Shown: positions 9,421 through 23,964, counted from the stretch's first letter. The stretch is 64,000 nt of DNA from Petrosia ficiformis (GCA_947044365.1 OX345640.1:792001-856000); one strand, 5' to 3'. The notes: generated from the sequence alone by a model not told the origin. A program made the numbers and translations.

Positions 9421-11751
9421 ATGACAAATACAAAAGCTTTACAGCAGCAGCAGACCACCATCTCTGCATTACGCCGACACTCTTGGGTAACTGCTGGGCA
9501 GGACTTTGCTGTTAGTGCCTCAGCAGCATGGCTTGCTCACCTGCTTCATCATCCTCTATACACTCTTAAATCACAAATGATGTTTCATGGTCCTAGATTC
9601 AGATTTAAAACATTCTTTAGATCATCTGCGAATGAACCAGTACGATTCCTCTACCGAGGTATGTGTGTGTGTATTATTCTTGTCTAAGTTAGCTGTAACT
9701 TTAGTGACTAAGATTATTATTATTATTGCGAATTAGCATCCTTTTCAGAAAGCCTAATGTTATTTTAGTTACTCAACTATAACTATAAATGATAAAACTC
9801 ATATTGTAACTACGACTCATTATTGTCATACTAAAACAACACTAGTATTATACAATTATCAAAACGAAATGCCTGTCTCATGAGTAGTAATAACCTAGTA
9901 ACTACCGTATCATTATAATTTCAGTTGTCACTTTATATAAGGATAGTATCATAATTATATTACTGTATTAAACTAGTATAATACTTATACAAACCACAGA
10001 ATACAATAATGTCATGTTTGAGTGAACATGTACATCCATAACAATGCCTATACACCTAACATCTTCTTATACCATAACATTATTTCATAACTCATAATTA
10101 AAAAGACTTACTATCTGTTCTTTGTTGATAGAATGATTTTTCTTCTCCTAGGATTGGCTGCTCGTTTAGTAGGAATCATGCCAGAGAAAGCTATGAAAAT
10201 GCAAGCATGGACAACAGTTGGACGATATATGGAAAGAAACCATGAAAATTTGACATATACTAAATGGATAGTCGCGGGAGCTTCAGCTGGAGCTGCTACA
10301 ACACTTATTGGTAATTAAAATAATTATGATAATGAGATTTGTATGAGGCCCAAGTATTTATAAGCATTGATGTTGTAATGTATTATATTTCATTAGAAAG
10401 GTAAATTTACATGATAATATCTGTCGTAAGGCCAAGTTTAGGCTGGCATGATTAATCATTGATATTGAAAATTCTTCTGATTATCAATTGTGTGATGTTG
10501 ATTATGTCAAAATACAGCAAATGATGTAAGTGACAGGAACCCTTTTTGATCATTAATTGGGAGTGCAGACTAATTGCAATTATCAATCAACTTGAAGTTA
10601 GTGATAATTGATTTCAGAATCTCACCAATCACTGAACTGGGTCCTATTTCTAATTTACAACACTTAATAAATTAATAAGAATCGTTCTGCTCATTGTAGT
10701 GGGAAGCTAAATCTGGAAACAGTATTGTTTTCAACTGCTAATATTTTTATTAGGATGTCCTTCAGAACGTATCATGGTGTTAGCACAGATTCAGAAACAA
10801 GGTGTTATAGCAGTTATTCGTTCAGCTGGTTTAAATGGACTCTATCATGGATGGACAGCAACCTTGTATAGAGATATAGTTTTTAATACAACATTTTTCT
10901 CTCTAAGAGAACTATTTGTTCTAAAATATGAAAAAAGGATAGGCGAAGAGCCACAGGCTTTTGCAAGAGTTGCATTGGGTTTACCAGCTGGTTGTATAGC
11001 ATCAGTTGTTGGATGTCCCCACGATGTAATTAAAACAAGAATGCAGGGGAAGAAAGTAGGTAAGGAGATTATGTCACTTGTAAGTTTACATTCATTACAT
11101 CAAAGATGTCTTTCTTACCACAAAATGTACATAGATACCATATTTGAACACTCATCTATTAACTAGAAATTCGTGAGCTTCTTATCACACTATAATTTGT
11201 ATTAACAATAGAATAAAAGTGGAAGCTAGTTATAGTTACAGTATGACTAGTTTATCACAGTTTTAGTTATAGTTACAGTATGACTAGTTTATCACAGTTT
11301 TAGTTATAGTTAACTAACTAAAAGTGCCTATTGGCAGCCAATTTTAATTTTAGTTATTACTGCAGACTTGTAATTTAGTTATAGTTTTAAAGTTATAATG
11401 AGTCAACACACAAATAGTAGGATCGAAGCCAATTAAATGTATATACCAGGAATATATATATATATATATATACCAGAGATATCGATCATTAGTAAATTCC
11501 TTTGGCTTCCTGCACTATAGTACTTGAGCACTTAAATGAATATTGCTTCATTCTTATATTATAGAAGAACTATCCTTCCCACTGCAGGTTCAAATTATCA
11601 GAGCTGTCTACAAATATTTAAAGATATTGTAAAGAATGAAGGTCCTCGTCATTTAATGAAAGGTCTTGTTCCTCGATTGATTGTAGTTCCAAGTTTTATG
11701 TCAGTTTTTTACGTGATCAATGAGGAATTAGAAAAACTTTTTTTAAGATAA
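9421..11751 (+). CDS. SLC25-family mitochondrial carrier
   Basis: Four exons, 9421-9658, 10152-10310, 10754-11059 and 11588-11751, all joined in phase 1, give 288 residues, typical for the three-repeat mitochondrial carrier family. The repeat ends are visible as HHPLYTLKSQM, CPSERIMVLAQIQKQ and CPHDVIKTRMQGKK, each followed by the expected YRG / YHGW / MKGL segment and a second helix (GLAARLVGIMPEKAMK, TATLYRDIVFN, VPRLIVVPSFMSVF). Only the third copy fits the canonical P-x-[DE]-x-x-[KR]: the first has Tyr for the acid and the second Met for the base. MPEKA recalls glutamate/aspartate-type carriers, but the substrate cannot be assigned. Divergent from FAM136A across the palindrome; AATAAA at 11936. 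Confidence 0.88.
11216..11395. repeat. Dispersed TAACTAAAAGTG-type element (family E)
   Basis: A TAGTTATAGTTACAGTATGACTAGTTTATCACAGTTTTAG segment, repeated twice here, followed by TTAACTAACTAAAAGTGCC. Related stretches occur near 12650-12775, 18785-18862, 42312-42405 and 50428-50585. Short, AT-rich, non-coding; probably a degraded non-autonomous element. Confidence 0.5.
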
Positions 11752-12956
11752 CAGCTCATTTTTACAGGTGACTGTCACATGATCATTCAGGTGCAATATA
11801 TGTGTTCAATTTTTGTTTTATGTGCTGGTTGTTTGTTGCTATCAAATCGATATTCTGTTTTTTTTGTCTAAGTCATGTGACTCGTACAAGGATCACATGA
11901 CCTATGTTTGTGGATGTTAATTCTGTATCATGTATAATAAATCAGTTAATGATCATGTGACCGATAGTCATGTTAATTTCTATTTTTATTCGATACCATA
12001 GTTTAGTTTGTACATTATATTATTTATAGTATAATTATTTATTAACTTAAAAAAAACTACTTTCGACCAAATAAATTACAATTTCGGAAGTAAACTATCA
12101 AGGATATATGAATGGCATATATTCATTAGTACATTCTGATAACCACATTTCTCCTAAACAAAGATGATTCTTCAATTCATCATGTCCAGACTGGTATATC
12201 TGGTTTTTGAAGAACTAGTGAAGACAACAATACAATAAGTTTCATTTGTTTAGTCAATATCACCATAGATGGAATATAATATGACAACATGTGGATTTCT
12301 CAGATACTGTTCATTTGGTATTTATTTTGGATAGGGTGTCCCATTAACACCTCCTGCTTCCTGGCATCACATCATTTTGGTATTTATACCGGTAAGTGGT
12401 TATTACATCATCAATAAGGTATTTAATTATTATAATACTGAAAGTACTAATGACATCATAATACATGTAATCATAACACTCATGAATAATGTCAAAATAT
12501 TTTATTATTATAATACTGATGACTTCACTAAGTACTGACGGACATCATAATGTAATCATAACATCATGAATAATGTTAAAATATTAGGTTTATACAACAG
12601 AATATACAAAATTACATAGCTATCAAAACTAAAACACGACATCAGATTGGGAATAGTAGTACCTTAGCAACTAACGTAGTTATTGCAGTAGACCCGTAAT
12701 TTAGTTACAGTTTCACTAACTAAAAGTCAAAATCCCTTTACTAAAAAGGGTTTTAGTTATAATTAACTAAATCAACACTACACTCGATAGTGAATCGTGT
12801 TAAAATTGAAGTTATATAATTTTAAAATCTACACAGTGATCTAAAAAATGAGATACATCTACTAGTGTATTTTGTTTACATCATTGTTTACATATTTGTT
12901 TACACACACGTTTGTTTACACACAATCAGTTAACTCTCTAGTGTGATGCATACAAT
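11752..12956. other. Intergenic region between SLC25 and EXOC4 (tail to tail)
   Basis: AT-rich, no gene seen. Contains the SLC25 3' flank, two local copies of a TAATACTGAAAGTACTAATGAC / CATCATAATACATGTAATCA segment (about 12430-12585), and a fragment of the dispersed ACTAAAAG-type repeat (about 12650-12775). Confidence 0.6.
11936..11941 (+). terminator. Poly(A) signal of the SLC25 gene
   Basis: AATAAA 185 bases after the SLC25 stop codon, the first canonical signal I found downstream on the plus strand. Confidence 0.45.
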
Positions 12957-14934
12957 CTAACAAGCATCATCATCAAACATTTGTGCAAGCTTTTCAAGAT
13001 TTTTCTGTAATCGTATTTCGTTGTGTTGAACTTGAGAACGTGACAATAGTATGAGGGCATTTTTATAGTCTGTATGAGTAAACACTTTCCCTTGCTCCAT
13101 TACTAGCTTGAGAAATTCCTACGAAGAGAGAAATCACACATGAGCAGGGATGGATCTGGAATACACAACACATTATTAAACATTCATAGAGGCATGGCCT
13201 TGAATCTGGGTCTCGGCTATATGGATTAGGGCATGTGTCAAGAGACACAAGAGTGACAAGACCATGCTTTTATGAATTTCAATGAGGTGCTGTGTCTTCT
13301 CATACAAGATGTTGAGTTAATGAAAGAAAATTAGAGCCCAGACAAGAAGGGGATATACTCCAATATAGAGGAAGGAAAATGGAACATCAGTGCTACAATA
13401 CTATATACATGTATAATTATCAACTATAGAATGGGCATGCATTAATTACGGCCTAGGGAATCTAAAGCATCATGTGATTATCATGTGACTTACCACCTCA
13501 TTAACATACAGCATGGCAAAGTATTTCTGAGCAAGGTCTAAGTCTTTCTCTCGGACTGATGTGATTTTTGATAGACAACTCTGCATATGTTGAATATTAC
13601 GACACCTAAAAGATAATTTAGATTATCAAGAGATGTGGTCATAATGTAGACAGCTGTACATACAGTACATCACCAATATTGTTCTCCAGGGAGTAAACAA
13701 AAGGTTTCTGCATGAACTAGTATAAACTAATTTAACTACATGTATATGTACTAGTATACTAACTAGTATACTAACTAGTAAACTAACTACATGTAATGGC
13801 TATACTACACATACACATGTACCTGTTGGTAGATGTAATGGATAAAGGTCATTCACATTTACGGGACTTCAGAACATTTGCATAACTTTACTTTGAAATG
13901 ACTATCAATGTTTTTTACGTGCATCATTTTCATATATTTATGCTTCCTGTTCCTTTTTGCGTATTTTAAATTTCAATCCATTGCTTAATTATTGAGTTAC
14001 AGTATAATCATGTATTAATCTTATGACATTAAACTATACACTATAGTACATATAAATTACAGTATAATCATGTATTAATCTTATGACATTAAACTATACA
14101 CTATAGTACATATAAATTACAGTATAATCATGTATTAATCTTATGACATTAAACTATACACTATAGTACATATAAATTACAGTATAATCATGTATTAACC
14201 TTATGACATTAAACTATACACTATAGTACATATAAATTACAGTATAATCATGTATTAACCTTATGACATTAAACTATACACTATAGTACATATAAATTAC
14301 AGTATAATCATGTATTAACCTTATGACATTAAACTATACACTATAGTACATATAAATTACAGTATAATCATGTATTAACCTTATGACATTAAACTATACA
14401 CTATAGTACATATAAATTACAGTATAATCATGTATTAACCTTATGACATTAAACTATACACTATAGTACATATACAGTGAAGTCATTGTGAATATGAACA
14501 GACTTAATTAATTTCAAAAGGTTTATTTCACAACTGAATCTGAGGAGCATTTGATCAAAATTGTTATTTTCCAAAGAACTGATACTGTAACCATGGTAAC
14601 ATTTAAATACATACTCACATTTTTTTGACACCATTGATGTTAATTTTCGTCAAATATTGAGTGCAGTTGATAAAGATTGCTGACAGAAGATGCCCAATAC
14701 CATTAAATAGGTATTTCTGTTTCTCTGAAGTGAGCACCCCTGCTGTCACCATCCTAAATGTTTTCAAATCAACTGCTAATTCTTTCACTCCAGCATCTGC
14801 ATCTGCTACTTCATTATCACAAACATAACTCGTCTGATGAAAGGAAGGAAGAAAGTGAGAGAGATAGAGGTAGTAAAGGAAGGAAGGAAAGAAGGAGGAG
14901 GGAAGGAGAGAGACAGAGTGGCAAACACAGAGGA

Positions 14935-14969
<35 letters not shown>

Positions 14970-17610
14970 GAGGATAACATATGGAGGGAGGGATGAAAGG
15001 ACAGATGAAGACGAGTCTTACATTTTTAAGAGTTGGCATAAGATAATAAAAACAGTGAGCTCTGACTTCAAGATGGAGGATGAGAACACACATCTCTGAT
15101 AAAGAAATGATATCATCAATGAGTTTCCTGAACTGGTTACTAAAAAAAGAACAAAGGAAAAAAAATAAAATTATATAAAGAAGATCAAGAGAAGATGAAC
15201 ATACTTAATTAGATCATGTGTTTGTTGTTCATTATCTCTGAGAAACTTTGAAGGGGGAGATATAGAATATTATTATAATTATATATATTATATTATATTA
15301 TTATATATACATGTAACTATAAATTTATATACATGCATATAATAGAGAGGAGAAGATCAGAGTTGGTGTTAAATCTTTCTTTACTCACCTCTTCTTCTTG
15401 AGTTGAGTGCGGTCTATGAACTCTCTTACTAAAAGTACCTCCATCAGTGCCCTCACCCCATTTGCTCAAAGCCTCAAGCATTCCCTTCAGTTTTACACCC
15501 AACCATTCCTAAACAAAGAAAGTATCCATCTATTTATCAATCCATCTGTTCATCCATCAGTCCGACTATCAGTCAGTTCATCCATCCGTCCATCCATCGA
15601 TTCATCCATCCATCCGTCCATCCATTCATTTATTCTTCTTACCAAGCTCTCGTGAAGAACAACCAAAATTTTCAAACTTTCATTATCTTGTAAGATATCA
15701 GATTTGTGTTTGATCTCAGAGCCGAGACTAGCTAAAAGATTTTCTGTTTCCTAAAATAACACAAATAAGTATGTACATTGTACAACTAAAAAGGGCAGAA
15801 ACAATCAACTACAGGCAGACACAATTAAACATTCACAGGCAGTCACAGGGAGACAGGCAGACACAAACAACCACAGGCAGAGACGGGCAGACACAAACAA
15901 CCACAGGCAGACACAATTAAACATTCACAGGCAGTCACAGGGAGACAGGCAGACACAAACAACCACAGGCAGAGACGGGCAGACACAAACAACCACAGGC
16001 AGACACAATTAAACATTCACAGGCAGTCACAGGGAGACAGGCAGACACAAACAACCACAGGCAAAGACGGGCAGACACAAACAACCACAGGCAGACACAA
16101 TTAAACATTCACAGGCAGTCACAGGGAGACAGGCAGACACAAACAACCACAGGCAGAGACGGGCAGACACAAACAACCACAGGCAGACACAATTAAACAT
16201 CCACAGGCAGTCACAGGGAGACAGGCAGACACAAACAACCACAGGCAAAGACGGGCAGACACAAACAACTACAGGCAGAGACAGGCAGACACAAACAACC
16301 ACAGGGAGACACAATTAAACATTCACAGGCAGTCACAGGGAGACAGGCAGACACAAACAACCACAGGCAGAGACAGGCAGACACAAACAACCACAGGCAG
16401 AGACAGGTAGACACAAACAACCACAGGCAGAGACAGGTAGACACAAACAACCACAGGCAGAGACAGGCAGACACAAACAACCACAGGCAGACACAATTAA
16501 ACAACCACAGGCAGAGACAAGCAGACACAAGCAACCACAGGCAAAGATGGGCAGACACAAACAACCACAGGTGGACACAGACAAACACAAGCAGACACAA
16601 TTAAACAACCACAGGCAGACACAGGGAAACAGGTAGACACAAACAACCACAGGTAAACACAGACATCTACAGGCAGACACAAACAACCACAGATATATAC
16701 AAACACAGATATAACTATACAGCCTAGTAACCTTAAAATGCAAACTATCTTTTCCAGTGAGGAGTGTAGTTTCATTAAATTCCCTGGTTTTCTTCCCTTG
16801 TAGTTTCTGCCAGGAGGTAAATGACTTGAGGAGACGTATAATTCCATCATCCCTGACCCATTTTGCACTAATTACTGGAAGTTTCTGTGAAGCAAATTTA
16901 TCACCATGTCCATGAACAGCTGGTGCACCTGTTGTGGCAGTATGTTCTGAGAAAATAAAATGATAGAGAGACTCGTTGGATATTTTCTCAGCTTACAGAG
17001 ACACAGACACACACACATACACACAGACACACAGTCACAGACACACACAGACATCCACTCTCATACAGAGAGACAGACAGACACACAGAGACGTAATCAC
17101 ACAAACACACAGACACACATACCTCTGTACATCATTTGATATTCTTCAAGATACATTTGTAATAATTCAATAATTGTAGTTAAGAAATGTGAGGAATACA
17201 TCGGCATATCATTAACTAGTTGATGCAATTCTTCAACTGCTTTCCATAAAATCATACAACTCTAATAAATGAACAATGAATAATGAAACAATAGTTTCAA
17301 TAAAAAAAATGATAAAAGATAGAAGATGTAGGGATGTCAAAAGCTAGAACATATACAAGGAAGGTCAGGATGGTACCAACACAGGAGGTATAATCAAGGT
17401 CAAGAAATTAAACAAACCACTTTTATCTACAATGTATAAATGTACTGAAAACCAAAATACAAAGTAGCTATACTTATGTGTAGGGTCATATGGAAGTGGT
17501 TTAGTTTAATTAACTTGAGATATAGGTATGATACTCCTGACCTAGATTATATCTAGTTTGCAGACAGAGAGATAAATAGATAGATAGATAGATAAACAAA
17601 TAAATAGATT

Positions 17611-17642
<32 letters not shown>

Positions 17643-20600
17643 ATATATAATTGTATATATATATACTATAGATAGATATACATGTAGATATATAGATAGA
17701 TAGGTGAATGGACTAATAAAGGAATAGATAGATTACTGATGGATGGGAAATCAATAGACAAGAGGCATTACTTACATTGAGTAAGCCATTTTTTCCAGTT
17801 CCCCGAAGTGACTTAGCATCTGATATGATGACATCCTTTGCTTCGGCTAAGAATAAAGATTAAATAAGTACACCCACTAATTAATTATACACATACGTTT
17901 AAGTGCTGCTTCCATCTTGTCCCGATACTCTAGAGCAATGGAATCCAGAAATCTGTTTTCTACAAAGTCTTGTAAGAAGTGATAGAGATCACAATGAGAG
18001 CTAGGAAGGAGGTAGGAAAGAAAATTTGAGGAGGAGAGTGAAGGAGGGAAGTTGGAGAGGAGGAGAAGGAGAAGGAAGAGAAGAAGGAGGAGAAGAAGAA
18101 AAAGAAAGAGGAAGAAGAGGAGGAGGAGGAGAAGGAGGAGGAGGAAGAGAAGGAGGAGGGGGAGGAGGAGGGGGAGGAGGAGGAGAAGTGGGAGGAGGAG
18201 AAGGAAGAGGAGGAGAAAGAAGAGGGAAGATGATGAGGAGAGGAGGGGAAGAGATTAGTGAATGAAAATTAAGAACTTACTGCACTTGTAGTTGCATTGC
18301 ATCTTCAATTCTGAGAGTAAAATCTTTAACTGGAGCATACATCACTAAACAGACACAACATGTAGTCATGTACATGTATATGTAAACAAATTATACAGTG
18401 TATGTATATACAAACAATGGAATATTTCATAAACAATATAATTATTGTAAACAATATTAATACACATATTGACTATCAAGTATATTCTTACCTGTAATAT
18501 TACGTGCTGAAGCTCTACACACCATATGTTGTGAGATTGAAGGTGGACTATCTTCAAAATGATGTTCCATTTGCGACACCTTTCCACTCTATAAAATGAT
18601 ACCATAAATTGGGAATATTTTGTCTCTAAAATATTTCGAATTTTTATTTTTCGTATGTATAAATTTTTGTACGTGCGTACGTTATTATTTACAAATACCG
18701 TTTATTTTCGAATTTTTAAATTTCGTACGCATGCTGTTATATGAAAATTTTTATAGTACAGATTTTTCCCAAATTACGGTATAAAATTAGTGTTGTTTTA
18801 GTAACTGTAAATATAACTAAAACCCCTTTTAGTAAACTAGTCATACTAAAAGTGGTCATTATTATCAACACTTGTATGACAGCCACACCCATCACCATGG
18901 TAACCATGTCTATTAATGTTCTGACCACACCCACAATACCATACCTTGATTTGAGATGCTAGTTCCTTATCTCTTTGTTCTTTTATATATGAACTAACAC
19001 TTAAAGCATGACGAGAATTATCAAAACGAAACATAGGCTGTTTACGAACTTTTGCAGGAACCTTGCGACGTGAAAATGGTGCAATTGAAACATGTCTGGT
19101 AGAGAGAGGAAAATGACATTAATTAGAACAGGAAAAACACATCATCTTTCTTACCCAGCCATTATGAAAGCACTAAATGCACTCATAGCTGTCTGTGGCT
19201 TCTCTTCATCAACTGCTAAATATATTTCCAACATTTCTCTGAGCTAAAGAAGTAAAAGAAACTTGAATTGAATTATATGAGAGTTAACTTACTACTTGAA
19301 TTAAATCATGAGTGTTTGTGTGTACATGTACATGTATGTGGTTGTGTAATGTGTACATATTCGCATACATACATGTAGTTACATCATGAGTGTTTGTGTG
19401 TACATGTACATGTATGTGGTTGTGTAATGTGTACATATTCGCATACATACATGTAGTTACATCATGAGTGTTTGTGTGTACATGTACATGTATGTGGTTG
19501 TGTAATGTGTACATATTCGCATACATACATGTACATGTACATACATGTAGTTACATACATATATACTCACTATTTGTTGAATACCGGCCCACACATCAGC
19601 TTCCAAGTACAATTCATATGTACCTGTAGAAGATAAAAGTAGGAGGAGGGAGGTGAAAGGGATAGAAGAGAAGGAGGAGGAGTAAAAGGGAATAAGGAGT
19701 AGGAGATTTCAATTACCTTTGTAAGTCTTCTTTGTAGCGTTGAGATGTTCTAGTAATATACTGTGAGCTGAAACTACATCTTCAAATTGTCTAAAACACA
19801 TCTCCAGAAGAGAGTGAAGAAACCTTGGGTTCTCACATGTTGGGGAAGGTCTTAAATTACTTGAAACACCTTCTTCTTCAGCTCTACGTATACATGTGCG
19901 TTTGTACATTCATGTGGTGTGTGAATGTTTTATCTTAACATACAATTGTGTGATTCTAATTGATGTTCTCTCGACTATTAGAAGCAGTTCCCTTTTCATA
20001 CGACGTTGAACACCCTTAACAAGAGAATATTGGAGAAGAAAATGAATTAAAAAACAGACTAGGTACATTGTACATGTAAATATATTCCCTGGGCAACAAG
20101 TTGAATTCCAAAATTCTCAGAACTCTTCTTAGCATTAATTTGGATATATTCTGTGGGTCTATGTTTACCTCTAACATTTCAGGAACTCTTCCCAGCATTG
20201 ATAAAGATTCCACTAGACTGCCCAAATATTCAGGATTTGATGAGTCACTGCTACTAACCTGATCAGTCTGAGATATAATGTGTATCTCAGACTGATAATG
20301 AATGAATAGATGGTTGAAGGATAGATAGATAAATATACTGATGGATGGTTAGAGAAATGAATGAGTGGATGGATAGATGGCTATAGATGAAATAATGGAT
20401 GGATGGTAAGACGAATCGCAAGATAGATGGATGAATGGATTGATGGATGGATTGATGGATGGATGAATGGATGGGTTGATGGATAAATAGATGAATAATA
20501 ATTGGACAAATGAATAAGACAAACCTCTATAACTTCCTGACTACATTCAATTATTGGAGGAGGAGATTGAACCACAACTTCTGTGCCTGCAGACTCTACA

Positions 20601-23600
20601 TAATATAATTCAGTCAAATGATTATGCATGGGGTACAGGGGGTATATAACAGTTGTACCCCCTGTACCTGAGGGAAAAGAGGTACATACAACAGGGGTAG
20701 AAGGGGTACAAGAGTGGCAAGTTTGCGTACCTCTTGAACACCTTGTACCTCTTGTGCCCCTTGTACCAGTTGTACACCTTAAGTGGTACAACAGGGGTAC
20801 AAGAGGTACAAGTACAAGGGGTACAACAGGTACAAGGGTTATAAGAGGTGCAATTTTATACAAGGTACAAGGGGTAGAAGTGGTAGAAGTGGTACAACAG
20901 GTACAACAAGGGGTACAATTTGTACAATGCGTACAACATTTTGTGCCACTTGTACCACTTGTACCTGTTGTACCCCTTGAGTAGTACAAGGGGTATAAAA
21001 GGTACAATAGGTACAAGAGGTACAAAGGGTACAACTGGTACATCAGGTAGGTACAAGTGGTACAAGTTACACAAGGTGTATAAGTACAAGGTACAACTGG
21101 TACAAGTAGTACAAGGGGTATAAGAGGTACAAGGGGTATAAGAGGTACAAGGGGTACAAGAAGTACAAAGGGTACAACTGGTACATCAGGTACAAGAAGG
21201 GATACAAGGAGTATCCTGTAGCCACGCCTCTTGTAGTTGTACCCCTTGTACCTCTTATACTATTTCTTATACCACATGTACAACCTTTACCACTTGTACC
21301 TCCCATATCCCTTGTACCTGTTGTACCCCTTGCACATCTTGTAACCCTGATATAGATTGTGCCTGTTGTACCTCTTGCACCATTGTACCTCATATACCCT
21401 ATGTACTATTTGTACCACATTCAACTCTTGTACCCCTTCTACCCCTGTTGTCAGGTAGGTACAAGGGATACAAGCGTACATGGTGCAAGAGGTGCAAGGG
21501 GTACAACAGGTACAGTACCTCTTGTACCTGTTTCACCCCTTGTACAAATTGTACCCATGGGTACAAGAGATACAATGGGTACTAGGGGTACAAAAGGTGC
21601 AAGGGGTACAACAAGTACAAGTGTACCACTTGTACCAGTTGTACCTCTTGTACCTGCTGATTTACCCCTTGTACAAATTGTATTTCTTGTACTCCCTTGT
21701 CATGTGATTGATCATGTGACTATTAAGACTTACTTGATGGTGTACGAGTGTGTTTCACAGCTATAACAGTAAAGGTGGAGGAGTATAATGTAGGGAGAGT
21801 GAGAGGAATAGGAATAAAAGAGGAGAAGGGATGAGAGAGAAGGAAGAAAAGAGGAGAGGGGATGAGGGAGAATGAAGAAAAGAGGAGAAGGGATGAGAGA
21901 GAAGGAAGAAAAGAGGAGAGGGGATGAGAGGGGATGAGGGAGAATGAAGAAAAGAGGAGAAGGGATGAGAGAGAAGGAAGAAAAGAGGAGAGGGGATGAG
22001 GGAGAATGAAGAAAAGAGGAGAGGGGATGAGGGAGAATGAAGAAAAGAGGAGAGGGGATGAGGGAGAATGAAGTAAAGAGGAGAGGGGACTTACAAGGTC
22101 TTTTAGGAGGACCAGGAGATGATGTATTGGAAGTATCAGAGGGGGTGCGAGCTACATGTACATGTATACAACAAAAATTAAATGAATATTATGTTATAAT
22201 AAGTTTGATAATAATTATTATTAATTACTCTAATTATTGTCACATATATGTACATGTCTATAGAATTCACTACTAGCAGTACTCCTTGATTCCAATGCAC
22301 ATGTGCATTGTGTACATGTACAAACTACAAACTATTGTTAACAATTCCTTCAAGCTACATGTATGTGTAAATATGTCACTCCATATAGCTAACATGATAT
22401 TAAGATTAGTTTTATAAGTACTAGTAAACGTAATTAAGCTCACAGTGATTAAGTGGACGTTTTACTGGAGTAGGCGGAGTTCGATATGCACTTCCAGTTG
22501 CTTTAGTGTATAGCTGATATTGTAACTCATCAATCAGCTCTAAGTGAAAACTCTAAACAACAACAATAAACAAAATGATTTGTAAACAACAATAATAAAT
22601 AAAATGATTTATAAACAACATTAAAACAACTGTAAACAACAAGAAGACACACCTCTTTTTGTTGTTTCAACTCTTGTCTAAGATCCTTCAGAGCATCGAT
22701 ATTCATTAGTTCACCCTCTAGCATAGCCACTGTGTAGTCATATGAACATCATGTGATAGTCACATGATGGGTAATACATACCTGAATTCTTTAATAATTC
22801 AGTAGCTTCATAATATTTCTTGTCAGTACGATGTTGTTGTAAAAGATCAGGGACATGTTTCATTTGATCTCTGAGTGGTTGGATAGATGGATGAATACCT
22901 TGAATGCTTGTAAGGATGGATGAATGGATAGATGAATGGGTAGATGAATGGATAGATAGATAGATGGATGAATACCTTGCATGGTTGTATGGATGGATGA
23001 GTGGATAGATAGATAAATGGATAGATAAATGTAAAAATGGATGGATGAATGGATAAATAAATGTTTGGATGAATGGATGGATAGATGGATTGATTACAGG
23101 AGGTTAACAATTAGTAATAGTTATTAGTAAAGATTACTAAAGGTACATGTAATAGTAATAGGTACATGTACAATGTACATGTAATTAAAATACTGAGGTA
23201 CATGTAATAGTAATAGACAGTCAAGTAATAGTATTAGTAATAGTAATATACAATCTCAATGTTGAGGTAATAGTAATATATAGTAATTGTAATTGACCTT
23301 AAGTAATATGTTCATTATATAGTAGGGCCAGTAGAGAGACATTTCAGTATCGGAGAGAAACGTTTCAGCCAATTACTGAGTCTGTTTTTGAGCACCTCAT
23401 GAATATTAAATACAATGGTCATTAAGTTTTAAAACATGAAAGAACTTCAAGGAAACCTCAATGCTACAGTAGTCCATAACAGTAATACTGACTTAGGCAG
23501 TAATAGTAATCTACTAATTTTTAAGGTAATAGTAATAGTAATATATTATACTGAATTAGGTAGTAATATACAGATTGTTAAGGTGTATAATAGTAACAGC

Positions 23601-23895
23601 AACATATCACATTGCATTGTAAATGACCCCATATCTGTTAACAACTAAACTGATAGAGTGACTTCACTCACATTTCGTCAATTAGTTTCAACATCTTTTT
23701 GTACTTGACTTCATCAAGCCACAGACGTTTGAGTTCTTCTCTCTTACAACGCAGTTGAGTTTTACAGACCTGGAGACTACTTTTCAGCATATGTACCTTG
23801 GCTTGAGAATCTACAAAAAACAAATGAATAAACTATGTCTATCTATGAACTGTATGTATCAAGTATGTATTTATCCGCCTATCAATCTAATGAAT

Positions 23896-23964
<69 letters not shown>

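Noticed and set aside
16027..16868. Cys/Leu/Val-rich minus-strand frames that look like a membrane protein
   Set aside because: Translation of the CAGACACAAACAACCACAGG minisatellite; the true EXOC4 exon at 16732-16946 is in another frame.
18026..18265. R/E/G-rich frames of 68-79 residues
   Set aside because: Purine-tract translation within an EXOC4 intron.
20381..21766. Thr/Gly/Arg-rich frames on both strands
   Set aside because: Arise from the GTACAAG array in an EXOC4 intron.
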